Positions 36,101 to 51,100 of a stretch of DNA of 64,000 nt are shown here, piece by piece. Position 1 is the stretch's first letter. The number at the start of each line of letters is the position of its first letter. Location of the stretch: assembly GCF_964275005.1 (NCBI RefSeq), contig NC_092706.1:22661187-22725186 (forward strand). The letters run 5' to 3'. The notes beneath the pieces are model-generated. The model did no database searches. It worked only from the letters and a program-made list of their open reading frames with translations, and was not told the DNA's origin. Both the position numbers and the translations under genes were made by a program. This DNA comes from Diadema setosum. Taxonomy: Eukaryota; Echinodermata; Echinoidea; Diadematoida; Diadematidae.

Positions 36101-39100
36101 AAAAGGGGGGGGGGGGGATACTGAATCATGCTTACCACGACTTTAGGTTTGACCCGATGTCTTTTTAAAATCTAAACGTAGCCTTTGTGCAAGACTCTGT
36201 GGCTCATGTTTTACTTTGCTAAGACTTTGCCTAAACATGGGACTCCCTCTTTCCCAAGATCTGTTATTGGAGATGGCTTACAGTATCAGCATAAGTATGA
36301 TCTATGATCTATTTGCATCACACTGATGCACAGTGCACAGGGCAGTGTGCACAGGGCAGTGCATTAGCTCAGTTGGCGGGCGCATCTGCCTCAAGATCCA
36401 AAGGACTATGGTTCAATTCGCGGGTACCACTATAAAGCAAAGAGCAGGGTGTTTAAAACGGTTTAAGTGGTCCTGCCTTACATCCAACTGGACCCCATGG
36501 GCTATCCAGCCGTCTTCTCAGATGAAAATAAACAAACAAGCACAAGAAGACTCTACTCCCCCTCATCTACACTTTTCTTCTCAATCTCCCCATCTCTTCT
36601 CTCTACAGTCCTTTACAGGACTTCCCACATGGTGTACCACAAACCTCTCCCTATGTTCAAGTATCAGAATAGTCATGGTTAAATTTTATTTGTTTTTGTT
36701 TGTGTTTTTTTTTTAGCAAGCAACCTGGGAGTAAAACATTTGTTTTCTCCCATTTTCCTCCCTATGATCTCCTTTTCTTGATATCATGCTAATTTCTCTT
36801 TGACCTATGAAAGACCTGGACAGAAAGGCCACCCACTATTAAAGATGACAGCATTACTTCATGGGTGACTGCGACCTTTTTATCTTGAAAAAGTGAAATA
36901 TCTAAATGCCATAAGGATTTGTACCCAGCATTCAGATTCACTTTCAATGAACATTGCATATTCTCTTGGTTGGATTTTTTACTCAAAAATATTCGAGCGA
37001 GCTCGGGCATGGAGAGCCGTTTCCCTGTGCAGCACACCCGAGGCAAAGTTTCCCTCGACAGGCATCTAAACCTCTGTCGCTGAAGATGAGTGCTTCTTCA
37101 TATTGAGAGGAACTATCACTCTGAACCAAGATGCACAATTGGAGATCCAAAGTAAATCATTCAAAGACCAGGGGCTAGAAATGAGTGAAACTCACTTCCT
37201 CATTGTTATAACATTGCTGGATCATAACTGTACGTTGAGTACCCGGTACATGGGTTCAAGATTGAGGGCATGTACAGTGTTTCATACAATGTAATGTAAC
37301 GTTATCGAATGTAAATAAGAGGAAACGACAAATGCAAAGGAATTTCCTGCCAGTAACATGGCAAGTCAGAGGTCGAAATGAACACTATCCCCGTTGAGTT
37401 GACTCACAGCACGGATAGCATTGGGGGGGGGGGGGATGACCACCGACTCATTACTATTCTGACTGTCTAGATTGAAGCGCTCGCATTCTCGGTGAAAGAT
37501 GAAGGAAGTTACAATGTAGGTGTGACCCCTACTAATGAACCTAACGACAGACTGATCCCTACAGGTGCATTTTTAAGTAGGCTTTAGCATTATGATTCAA
37601 ATTCCTTGGACATTTTATAGCCCATGAAAACCAACAAGCCACTTCAGGCCTACAGTTACGGGATCTGGCTGTGAGGGAAATGCACATTAAAAGTGCTGCA
37701 ATCAAAGGCTAAAGGGAAAAATTGGGAACAGCGCCATATCAATATGGGGTATGGGGGATGAGACTAGGGGAGCGCCCGGTGACTAAATGCTACATGTCGC
37801 ATGATGCATCACAGAGCACTTATCAATTGGCACATCAGCTGCTGGGTCTTCATGATCAGCTGAAAAGCAGGACCTGAGGTTTAAAGGGGAATATCATCTG
37901 TTTCAAGCTCGACAACAGCCCCCTCCCCTTCAAACTTCATATCAATCAGTTTAATACACAACAAGAAAACTACGCTGCACACAATTTTAACCCAGAAATT
38001 GCTCCTATACACAAAACTTAGAATATTGGTAACACTAAATGCTTACACAAATAATCTAAAATCAATTATACATGTATTTTGCAAAACAAAGCAATATAAG
38101 CACTAGCAAATTATAGTTCATAACCAACAACAAGAAAAAAAAAATTTACAGGCAATATCAATTCATGTCATTATGGTTTGTTTCTCATACTCATACTCTA
38201 TTCTATGGGCAAGTCCAAGCTATTTGATCACACAAGACTGAAAATTCAAAATGAGTCAATCTACATAAACTTGGTATCATTTTAAAGCTAAGAAGTTAAA
38301 ATACATGAATTTCAAAAAGAAAAAGTAAAAATCCTTCCGCATAACCAGCAATAAATTAATTAATCTGCATAAATTGAAATTTAGAGTAACGCGTGGGACA
38401 TTCAAAAAATCAGCATTTTAAAATATATCTTTCAATTTTTACAAGTTTTTATGAAAATAAGTATGGTGACCTTAAGTCTGACTTTACCAGAACAAGTTAT
38501 CATGACTGTGATTTTCAGTTTCTCAACTGATTAAATATGCAAATGAGGGATGGGCAAAAATTAGCATGTCCCACGCGTTACTTTTTTAGGTCATTATTTC
38601 TCATTTGCATAAAAGTTAATGATTTAATTGACTTGAAACTTTCAAAAGACCAAATTCACAATGGACCTAATCATATCCAAGAGATAAAAAGTTAGTCTGA
38701 TAAATCTCATACTTGTAATTTTCAATTAAATTTAGTAACGCGTGGGACATTTTAGTAACGCGTGGGACGATTTGTGTACAAGTCAATGGAAGTGTACTAA
38801 ATCTTAGTCTTCTATGGGAAATGTGTACATTATTGAGGGATTTTTGTAATTTTCTGAATTCTGACTTGAAATTTGGTGAAAAGTTCCACTTTGGACAAGT
38901 AATTCACAAAAGATTATTACTTGCTATTTTCAAGGTCACATTCAAAGTCAAATGTCAAAAAATAAAGGATAACACAGGCATTTCATATTTTTTATTATAT
39001 CTATTGTTCTGGTGGGTCTAAATCATTCAAATTTGCAAGAATTTATCAGAAATACATCTATTCAGATAATTAGTACCCCATATTAAAGTTTCTCTGAGCA

Positions 39101-42100
39101 AATGTGCAATTCACATCACAATATTCATAGTGACAAAATGTCCCACTCGTTACTTGTCCCACGCGTTACTATACCTATCTTTCTATACTTGACCTTGAGA
39201 GAAAACAGTTTCATGATTTTCTCTGAAAAGTTTTGTTTCAGGTACAGTTATTGTTGTAGAAAAAGATGTTTGTAATGATTTTATAGTATACCAAGTATTT
39301 TCACAATAATTGAGATATAAGTAAAAGAAGAAAAAAAGGACAATTTTTGTGGTCCCACGCGTTACTGGAGAATAAATTTGCATAAATTAAATACTGGACG
39401 CGTGATTCTCATTATTTCTATTGTTTTGAACGAAGATACCTACTAGCTATCAAAAGCAACCCAAAATATGAAGTTTCAATCTTAACAGTGCAGTATAGGG
39501 CTAAATCTTTTTGTGATGTCCCACGCGTTACTGGTGCAAAATAGCTTGGACTTGCCCCTATCTGTTATACCATATTATTTTCAATACACTCTTTTTTGCT
39601 GTAAATTTTACAAGAATACATGTTTATGAGCCCCCTTTTTCTGTTAGACTTAAACACATATCCAGAGAAAAGACATTTTGTTGGCTGCACAAGAGGAGCC
39701 AAAACATACCAGCACTCATGTTGTGTTGTCTCTAATATTAAACTACTATTCATATCACTGTGCATAGTTTTCTCTATGTGAAGAGCAGTCTTCAGAATAT
39801 TATCTTACAATGTTTTTTTTGCACAAGTGGACAGCCTATCAATCTATTACTTTCACTTTCTACGACTTCACATAACATTCACACTGACGTGAATCAGCAA
39901 AGAACAAAATCACAAGATTTGCTTCGTGATAGATATCATGAAGATTCTTGCCAGTGTTAACATAGAAATCTCACTAAATAGCGTGATCAAACATCACACT
40001 CTAAATCTCGAGAAATCTTGCAACTGTTTCCAGCATTATTATGACAATTTGCACTGTGGCGATTGTGTGAACCGTAGAGCTAATAATCTTGGCATTTTTT
40101 AGGATATATCTGAAACCCCCTAAAAACAAATTGTGCACAGCTTCATCAGTGACATTTATGTAGATACACACAAAGCCAAAGAATTTTGGCCGGAGCCGAT
40201 CATTACTGATGAGCGCAGGATTCTACGCACACATCCGCTGACAAGCAGTTACATTCTTACAGGCCTCCACATATGGTTTTCGAATGTACCCCAGTGGGCA
40301 GCAAATGAAGATAGAGTTGATCAAGGCAACCTCTTCTCCCCTTGCAACCAAGTCTTTGAGATACCTGAACATGATCAGTAGTGTCCAAGCAGTCACCACA
40401 GTTCCAAACCATTGTGGTGCATGGCTATCAATGGCTGATTTCAGAGGAAATACAATGTATGGAACATGTGAATTGCAGTCTATGCTTTTCTAAGAGTGTG
40501 GACCTTTCTTTGATACATAGCATTGGGCAAACAAATGGAAAAAAAAATAACACTATGAACAAAACGCCGAAGGGCAAGCATATGAGATGCAAGTCACTGC
40601 ATCAATGCCAAAAGCCACTGGAGCTCCAAATACTGTATACGCTGTTATTTTCGCATACAGATATTTTTTGCAAATGAGGAGGTCATGGACATTTTCGCGA
40701 GATGAATTGACACAGAGGCCTTCATAAGTGCACTATTACCTTTTGAATAGCGTATGGTGACATTTTTGGGTGTTGTTAAATTCACAGTCCAACTGTGATT
40801 CGCGGAATTCGCAAAAATTAAACCCTTGCGAAAATATCAGCTTTCTACAGCATTTGAAAAGTGCCATCACTGCTGCAACTTGGCAATGCTGGCACAGACC
40901 ATTCAATTCAGCAGAAACCAAGACAGCATGCGAACGACAGCTAATGTTCCATGTTCTATCAAGAGCCAGCTTGCACCTTTAAAATGTCACAAATTCCCCC
41001 CCCCCCCCCCCCCCATCTAGTTGTTGAGGTGATAAGATACCAATATCAGCAAGGGTATTTTTAGTCAAAATGTGAAGCGTCCATCTTGTGTCCCTTCTCA
41101 AGACCTCCACACACTTTCAAATCACCCCTCAGCAGAAAGGTTGTCATTCTGCCAAATCCAGCCTACGGCTGACAAATGGTCATACCAGCTGAATCCTTTT
41201 CTCACAGGCACACTCTACATATAGTTACATTCAGACGACAAGCCTTAACCTCGAGGTTAGGAAACCTCGAGGTTAAGCTTGTAGTTAGGGACCGTGTAGA
41301 CGCACTCGTAGTTAGCTAACCTCGAGGTTAGCTCGATGTTAAGAGCTACGAGATATCTTAGGGTTAGCACTCTAACCACGAGCTGGGGGGGGGGGGGGAA
41401 GGGTCCCCACTCGTAGTTAAGCACCGTGTGGACACAAAAATCAACGAACTCAAATGGGCAGGAGTTTAAGCTTCGTCGTGTGGACGCACGTCGAAGTTAG
41501 GGGGCAAGAGCCTAAACTCGAGGTTTCCTAACCTCGAGGTTACGGCTTGTCGTCTGAACATAACTATTGTATAAAAGCCCTCTCAAGCCAGAATGGTATC
41601 TAACAATTTCCTTTTCAGTGACCATATCAATAAAGATCAGCACCTCCAGAGCCCCAAGATAGTTTCAAGAAAAAGAAAAAAAAACACTTAAATTTATAAA
41701 GGATTTTTTTTTCTTCAAAAAAGTGTTAATAAACTTTGCTTTTCTTCAATGCTCACATTAATGAAGGTTTACATCATATGATATAGTAAGAAGGCAAAGG
41801 CAATGTAATAATATAATAAATTTGCTGGCTGTTTTTTATTCTTTCAATACTTGACATATTCTCCTTTTGTCATTGTGTTTTTTCCTTTTTTACAAAAGCA
41901 ACATAACAAACTATATCAGAAGTCTACATCAATTTCACTGAAGGAATATACCTCATTTTTTGAATATCTAGAGCAAAAACTTCTGAGCCTATACATGTAA
42001 GAGTTAAGAAAGGCATCAACATCATCACTTCAATGCACATATATGATAATTACACACAAACTCATTTAAGTTAAGAGTATCAGTTTTTATCCCTCATGTT

Positions 42101-45100
42101 ATGAGACATCATGTATTTTGTTATTTGCCATTATATGTTGATTGTTTTGTCTTTGTCTTGTCCTGTTCTTATGTTTTACTTGCTTCGAACACATTGGTAA
42201 CAGAAATTTAATGAATATTTTTAGGTCAGCCGAAAATAAGGGACGTTTCCTTTCTGGCTGCTGCCTACCACAGCATTTCTTTTTACACTGTTTAACTGAT
42301 ATGTTTGTAAAAGTATTTTGTATTCTAATGTTGATGTATGTGTTTGTTGTTGTTTTTTTTTTCTTCAATATCTTCTTTGCTTTGGTGAAATAAAGAAACT
42401 TGAAGATATCACTGTTCATAAGCAGAGTACAAATTTAGATTGCCATTACTCCCCCCCTCCCCCCAATGTCACTGCTCAATTTGCGTGTACTGTCACAGAC
42501 CAGTTTACAGATTGTAATAGTTCAAACTAGAAATGTCGCTACAGCGACTGGTTATACCCCCGCCAAACAACATTTCATAAGCTTTGGTCAAAAAACTGAG
42601 GAAGTAGTTAAATCCGCAAGATCTTTCCTTGATCTTCTGCCATTAATATGCCGTTACCATGGCAACGTACTTTCGGGTACTGTCGAAAAATGCGTCTTGC
42701 ACATCTACAACCAAAGGCACACATCTGTACCAAGTTTCACGGAAATTGGGCAAAAACTGAGGAAGTAGTTTGCAACACAAAATTTTCCATCATTTTGGCT
42801 CATAATATGTGAGCTGTTACCATGGCAACATACTTTTTGTCACTGTCAAAAAATGTGTCATGCTGACCTATATCCTAAGACAAACATTCAATATGAATTC
42901 CATGAGAATTAGAAGAACACTGATGAAGCAGTTCTGCCATGAAGCATTTTGCCCTATATTTTACCAATAACATGCCGTTACCATGGCAACGCACTTTTTG
43001 CCACTGCGGAAATATGTGTCTTGCACATTAACATATTCAGAACATCTGTACCTAATTTCATAAAAATTGATCAAAAACTGTGGGAGGAGTTCGCGACGCA
43101 AGATTTGTACCCATTTTTGCCCATAATATGCCGTTACCATGGCAACGTACTTTTGGGTAAGTACTGTCAAAAAATACGTCTTGCACATCTACAACCCAAG
43201 GCAAACATCTGTGCCAAGTTATATGGGAATCGGTTGAAAACTGAGGAAGTAGTTCGCGACGCAAGATTTGCAATGGACCGACCGCCCGACCGACCGCCCG
43301 CCCGACCGACCGCCCGACCGTCCGCTGATTCCTATACCCCCTTCAAACTTCGTTTGGCGGGGGTATAATGACCCTTAATTTGAGACCACCATAACAAAGC
43401 AGTTGTAAAGCTAGATTTAAATGGATATCACCCACTTTATACGTAATCTAACTTGCTTTGAATATAAAAGAGCTCCCTTGAATGATAATGTTCTATGACT
43501 TACAAAATAAAGAAAACATTTAAACACTGTCCGTAACATTGCTTGTTACAGGCCTGTGTCTGGATTTTTTTTTTATCTATTTATTTTTTTTTAACATGAC
43601 CTTCACCTACTCATGCACAAAATATAAAAGTTCAGTATTACTTGTGTTTCAATTCATCTTAAGTGTATATATATATATATATATATTTTTTCTTTTCTTT
43701 TCTTTTTTTTTGGACAACAGGTATATATGATGTTGGGAAACTTACCTCATGAACTGTACCGTCAATTTCTACAGGAACAACAAAATCTGCATTTGAAATT
43801 GGCTGCAAAGAGAAGAAAAGATAGAAATGTATGAGACACTATGTACAACATGACTTTGGGTTTCAATGGAATCAATTGTCTACTCCCCCTTGCTAGATCT
43901 ACCAGTATACAATACAGATCTAAACATTCTGTGGATATTTGGCAGTACGTTTCTTGTTTGCATCCTCACTCAGGCCCATTGTCAACAATCCTTAACATTT
44001 TTGTATTTTTGGAAGTAAATTTCAAATGTTCACCTCAAGGGCACTCATACTCAGCAGCATCTGTATGCTTAACATAAACAGCCACTGACATGTCTATTTT
44101 TAGGTATGGGTTGCAATGTGATCGTATTCTGGACTGCTTGCTAAATCCTCCACATGAACAAATACACCGTGTATGAGGAGTGTCCACGTATAGCTACTCG
44201 TTGAGTATTGATCTTCAAGGTCCAGATCAAACAAGCGCCAGTCATCTTCTTTTGACGACATCTTACGCGGATATTTACTCAATGGCTTGTAGCAAACGTT
44301 GCTTCTTTTGCTGGCAAACCGTTGTGGCTTATAAATGGCATGAGCGACAAATATTTACATTGGAAAAGGGTCCCGGTATGTGGCTGTGTGTCTGTTTCAG
44401 CATATTACACTGCACTCAAAGGGGACAGCACAAATGCAGAAAACATGTTATTTCCAGCATGACCTCTGAGTGTACACTATTAGATGGATTCACATCAGAA
44501 TTACTGTATTTAAATACAACAGTACAATGTAATTTGTTGCTATACACCGTTCTCATCGGCGAAATGCCATGATAATAAATCACACATGTCGCTGTTTGCA
44601 ACCATTCTCATTCACAAACTATTGTGGTATTTTTGGCCCGTAAGTACACCTCTATGAGGTAAGCACTGTGCATGCACATTCTCCTATGGGAAGAAGACAT
44701 GAAGTATGCCAGGTTATATGAGAAATACACCACTATAAATGGTGGGCGGTATTTTGTGACAAGATTCACACTGAAATCATGTATACGTACAACGCATGAA
44801 ATTCGAATTATCAACCTAAATACCATGGCGTTTAGCAATGAAGCTGTTACTTTACAGAGTAGTTCACAGTGTATTTACGTTCATATTACAAAATACTGCG
44901 TAAAGTTAAGCGGTATTTCACCATCAGTGTGAATGAGCCTATTGAGCATGCCTGCTGTCAACGCTAAAAGTTAAAGTCCACAGCAGTTGACCCTGATAAT
45001 TAGAGTGGGATCAAATGATTGTAACAGTAGAAGTTTCCTCTAAGAATTGACAGTTGCAGATTTTTTAAGGTTCACCTGCCTGTACTCACAAACTCATGAG

Positions 45101-48100
45101 ACTGGTCTCACTCACATTATGCAAATGAGGTGATGATGTCATCACCTTTATGAGTCTCATAATTATCTGCACACAAATCTTCTCTGAAAATTTCTTTCCC
45201 TTTTCTTTTCTTTTAAATGAATTCAATGTAGAATTGTTACAAACTAGTTTTCATGAAGTCTCTGAAAAAGGTGGCAGTTTGAATTTGCCGACCAAACAAC
45301 CAAAATATGATCGAGACCATATTTCTGTATAAACCAGTGGCAGATTTGTGAGGTGATAGCATGTTGCCCGACCTAATTTGCATACAAAAGACCAACATTT
45401 ATACTGTGCCATTATAAATAAAACAAAAACAAAAACATACTGATACATTTTATGGTACACTGTACCATTTAAAGTCTTCGTTTTTTGCAAGATCTTGATT
45501 AGACCTACTAGGTATACCATTCTGTGAGCTTGTTTTATTTGATTCAGAAAGGCAGTACTCAGCAATGTTTTCAGTTGGAAAAAAATGTGTGAGTGATGTG
45601 GTCCTACATGCTATCAATATATCTTGATATTGTACCAAATATTATAAAACTTAGAAAAATATGTGGTTGAATATGACAGTGCAAAACTTTAAAAAGTGAA
45701 AAATCTGTGACTTAATCTCCATAAAAAAAAGACATCATTGTTGGAATGAAACAATTATTTCAGAAATATACAGTGACATAATGGGATATGTTCATAGATG
45801 ATTTAAAGATCTTCTTCACTATTCAGGATAGCCTCTTCAGTGTTGCCACTGTTCTACCAGAGAGCCCTGCCATTATCATTACCCTAGCATTGACGGGTAC
45901 CCATTTATCCACCTGGGTCAAGAGGGAAGTGGTAGGTAAAGCCATCTTGTCCTTGGATGCAGGCACTCGACGGGGTTTGAATTCGGGACCTCCAATGCCA
46001 AGTCTTATCCACTATGCCACAACGCATCATATTTTGAAAGTACAAGCACAATTTTTAAAACGCTGTATGTGTTTGCTTATTAAGAAGTGTTGAAAATTAT
46101 ATCTGATCTGTCAGCACAGTTGGACATGTCTTCAAGACTGGGCTACCTTAATAGCAAAACAGTATCTTTAAACTGGGCACTTTGTGCCGAAGAAATTCAG
46201 CCTAGAAACAGGGCATGGCAGCAATTTTGTTTGATGACTGCCTCAAAGTTGCTTTCCCAGCATATTCTACATATCTGACATTTAGAAACCTTTCATGTTT
46301 CTCTTTACTGTATGTTTGGGTTTTTTTTTATGCCGAAAGAATGTATGCGTGGAGGAAAAATGATACATTCCTGTTATCTGGTCGGCATGGTAACAAAATA
46401 CTCTGAAAGGCAGGAGCTGACTGCCAAATGAGGACAGTTTCAGTTTTCTAGTAGAGTTGGGGAAGGAAACACGAAAAACAGAAGTTGATCTGCCCTGAAC
46501 AGTGCTCCCCACTTTGCTGTGACAGCATCAGCATTTCACGGCTTATAAACTGGTTTACAAAAGGAAAAGGGGGGCGACACTGTTCTTGAAGCAACTGACT
46601 GCTGCCTGTCAAACTAAATAAGCAAAACTTAAATAGCGGATCATCTGAAATCTGCATAAAAAGCTTCTGTGCTGTATGAAGGTGAAGCTCCACTGACTGC
46701 TTAATTTAACCCAGTTTTAAAACTCTGATTTGAAATATTGTTTCAAAGATTTTTGCAATAGTCTTCTACAGATGTATTTGGTTTTACAAAAAAAAAAAAG
46801 GAAGATGACTTCCATCGCAAAAAAAAAAAAAAAAAAAAAAATATATATATACATATATAGTGTGTTTTATCAATATGAAGGCATTCTTGGATCTCAAAAC
46901 CAAACTAAATGTGTCATAGATTTGCACTATTTAAACATTACCTGAAATAATCACCAACTATTCTTTTTGGTACTCACATTCATACCAAGATACAAGAATA
47001 ACAACCTGATTTCATTACATTAAACCGATAAAGGACATAATAGAGAAATGACATTATTTGATTCTGTAATTGATGCAGGTTCACTTCTCTATTAATAAAC
47101 ATGAATTAAGTACACAACAATACACACAGACATACAGACGTACAACCTTACACACATTACGTACATTGTACATTCACAGTATGTGTAACTATGCAAACAT
47201 ATGTATATAATTTACTTATAATGACGACGCCCAGGGTCCATGCCTCAACTCGCTATTTGCCTAATTGGATTTGCCTATTCATGCATTTATCAAAGGCTAC
47301 TGAGATAATTAACCTGCTAGGGGTATACAACATCGTCTGTGATCGATAATTTGAAATGGCTAACAGACGCCGCAAACCACCTGGGACTAGCAATGAAAGA
47401 GCCCCAACTGACTGATGTGGAATACACAGTCGGTACCGCTTAACCAGGAGTAAAAATTTCCTGATTTATAGACCGATTCTGTGACGCGCTATGTGTATTT
47501 TTGGCATGGGCAGCACCATTACTGTGGTGTATCATCCGACCCCCCCCCCTCCTCTCTCCCCCACCCCTCTAACGCGCACGGAATGAAAAACTAATGCATG
47601 GTTGTTTTAGCCAATGGGCGTCTCGTACTGAGCGCGAATGCTTGCTTATTGCGCGAACCTTTGTTGCAAGTGCGCGATAAACATGTTGCCCGTGGGGTGG
47701 GGGAGAGGAGGGGGGGTCTGCTATTACACCTCAAAATGAGCTCATGGCTGCGCCCAGTGCCACAAATTGTCTGCTGCCCTCAACAAACCCGAATCGGTCT
47801 ATATTACAGTGACTGTTTCAATTACAAGATGTCAGAAATTGAGCATTATCTGAATGATACTCAAAGTTCAAGTTGTGAGACTTGTATGCTGTAACAATCA
47901 CCAAATTACATGTATCACATACTCATGCACACTGTGCTTCGCATACAATCGTAGGGCTTGGCAGGGCTCAGCATGCTGGCTAGACTATGAAACGTGGTGT
48001 ACAGGGGCTGCAAAACATTTCTGAGGGTGGAGGGGCTGTGAGCCATTCTAAACTATGGGAGAATATCAGAATGTCAGTTCTCTGTGACTAGTTGAAAACT

Positions 48101-51100
48101 GTGTCCATTGTACGGTACCTTTCATGGTACTTATATTTTCACAAATTTTGCAAGTCGAGTAACATTCATGAATATTCAATAGCAACTCACAAAAATAATG
48201 TCTTCCATAAAACATATGCGCTGCATATAATCTCCTCTGTTGGGAAAAACATGGATAATACTTATTTTTCATCCTATCAATAAGGTTCTTGAACACAAAT
48301 CCAACCACTAACAAAATTATCTTAAAAGTCTGAATTCCTGATAAACATGCCATGTACAGTAGCAGATCTAAATATTCTGGCAGAAATGCAATGCACACAA
48401 TCCAGTCATTGCCAGGTTTAAATTTTGTTTGTTTTTTTGTTTTGTATTGTTTTGTTCACTGGTGCTCTTATCTAATTACTTCCCGTATAACAGACATGAC
48501 ATTACAGAATGTAAATTGCCGCAACTGATGATGTCATGATTTTTTTCCTGTTCAGACTGAATAATGAGGTCTTCGCACTTTCAGCAGTAGTACTCGTATA
48601 CAATATACACATTTTCAGCTCGTTCAACAAGGGGGCTGCGTTTCAAACACCTGCATGATATTAGGAGTGCTGTGGCCGTGAATAGATAAATATGATAAAG
48701 TCAGGGCAAAAGAGACTTTTTGGAAGCTAACAAATAAGGCGAGGTATGGAATAGTGAGTTACTAGTATTGCAGCTGCCTGCAATCTCTTATCCACCACAA
48801 TTCAATGTGAATTATCAAGCATGAGCCAAACACACTGAAAATAAAAAATAGGAAAACACATCTAAATTTCAGGAGTATTTTCTACCACATATTTAGATTC
48901 TCAGAAACTTTACATTGAATACCAACTATAGTGAAAATCAAAGTGCTGTATCACTCCATCCTTACGTTGTGTAGGCTTTTAAGTTTCCAACTTGTCAAAT
49001 CTCATAAAATCTATTCACTTTATTTTCATTTTTCATTTCTAATGAGATTAACATACTTGAAATGCACTATTATAAAATGTAAGTTAACTGCACTAAATTC
49101 AAGATACAATGACAGATAGACAGTGAGACAACTAAGTGTACTGTACGACAGAAGCCAGCTCTAAAATTTTGACTTGCAGCTGGTTACATGCAATCTAATT
49201 GGAAAACTCAACATCTAACCCATCTCAAGTCCTCGGCAAATTTGCTGCACAATTCATCATCTTGTCAGCATTTAATTGACACTTTGCTCTTTTATAAATA
49301 TTATATGCAGCAAGCTGAATTGATGAAATCTGCATACAGACAAAAAAAAAAATAATACTAATGCTAATTTGAGAAAGATATACTGGTACATTAATTCCTT
49401 GTTACTTTAACCTGCTCATTCCTGTCACCAATTTTATGATCTTTTGGTGTATCACACATTTGTATTTAGCGATTTACAAGCCCATGATAATCCTGCACAG
49501 ATTAAGAAAAGCTATGACAAAATGAGGGCTCAAATAAAAGAAGAATGTTGTATTTTACCTTGTAAAATCCTTGCAAATATTGAAAAAAAAAAATATATAT
49601 ATATAAAACAAATATAGCAAAAATTGGAAAAAACCAGAGATACAAAGCTCTTTTAAGTATACAACAACAAAAAAAAAAAAAAGTTTCTGGGACTTTGACA
49701 AGTGAAACAGCACACAGCCACTTGAATTACAACATACAATGTACTCACCTTAAATGAACTATGTACTAACGTCTCGTCTAGGTCGATGACTATACAGCAT
49801 TTATGTGCGTCCTGCTGCCTCACCTGGGGAAGAAGATATTTATTTGGTTGCTATGGAGATGGAGATAAACAAGAGGGAAGAGAAAATACAGAAGCTCTGT
49901 TATGTGAGAAATACACAAATAGAGTGATATGACCATGTACCCACAGATAACAACTTTGAGTACATGGCTTGATACTATAACTCAAGTGGAGCTGGTACCA
50001 TCACACAATTCTTGATGTGAAGGTTAAAAAAAAAAAAAGATATAGAGGTGCAGCAATCATTTAAATACACTTCTTCAAGGGTACTTGTGATGCAAATGAA
50101 AAATAAACAATTATATGCACAGGGGACTTTCCATTCCCCCTCAATGAGGTTTGAAAATGAAAGTATAACATCACAGCAAATCAGGCGCACACATGGGATC
50201 TACCAATGTCCATAAAGCTGCATTAATGCTTTAGTACCACATACAGTACTACGAGACTCCTCTCCTATATTCTGGATTGTGCAGACCACCAAAAACAGAA
50301 GAAAGCTACAAACCTTTCTAAAGAACATGAAAAATATGAAATACTATAAAAGCTGCTGACACAAAAATGAATATCTGGGATCACAGAATCCTAAAATAAA
50401 ACCAAAACAAATCAAAAATCTTCCTCCGAGTACATAAAATAGCACACTCAGTTATTTGAGCTTCAGCAAAGTTAATCATCATGCTTTTTTATTTATTCAA
50501 ACATTATCCATGCACATCATGCAACATGATGTCTTCCAACAATTCCGTTATCATGTAGTGTATATATTGTACTCTGGCAGCCAAAACTGCAATGCACTGC
50601 TTGCCTTTGTTCCAAAATATTGTCTAACTGTCAGATATTACTCAAGTAGGCCTAGTGCTGCTCTACTTTTGATCTCATAATATCTACTTCCCACAAGCAT
50701 CATGAGACATAATTTTTCTTTTATTGTTGAATTCATGTAGGTCTATGTAATTCTTTGTAATTGATGTGAAATATTTTAGTTCCTGATGGCAGTACAGTAA
50801 TATTTGTTGTGTCTCTATCTCACGGTTCCCTTTCGGATCAGGCCTATGAGATTGGTATGGCACTACCCTGTGTTTGCTTGTTTGTATGTTTGTTTTTTGG
50901 TCTTTTTTTCATTTGCTTTTTATTGAATATGTAAATTGATGCTTGAATGAACAAAATAAGATATTGAATGTTTCTTTGTTTGTTTGTTGTTGTTTTTGAA
51001 TAAAAAAAAAAAACAGAAGTTGATGAGAAAATGAATAAAATAAGATATTGAAATTACAGTTACTCTCAGTGGTTCCCATCACGGGCCATGTACAATGTAT

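Larger units (their letters stand above)
43803..49748 (-). other. Phosphatase intron; SINE, inverted-repeat GC patch, no gene
   Basis: The intron between exons at 43746-43802 and 49749-49823. Besides the separately listed elements it has TA-rich tracts (46842-46858), an A run at 46820-46841 and CpG-rich sequence at 47540-47720. A 130-codon frame at 44180-44572 has no recognisable domain and is not called. Confidence 0.5.

Noticed and set aside
42949..43368. 139-codon frame with a Pro/Asp-rich tail
   Set aside because: It translates the RFX-box spacer repeats and (GACCGCCC)n. The peptide repeats follow the DNA repeats.
44180..44572. 130-codon open frame in the phosphatase intron
   Set aside because: No recognised domain, biased to Cys/Ser/Leu, no splice or start support.
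45815..45834. TTCACTATTCAGGATAGCCT looks like miR-26, whose vertebrate copies sit in CTDSP introns
   Set aside because: The 5' seed (nt 2-8) does not match, it is on the strand opposite the host gene, and it lies at the edge of a SINE. No hairpin precursor is visible.
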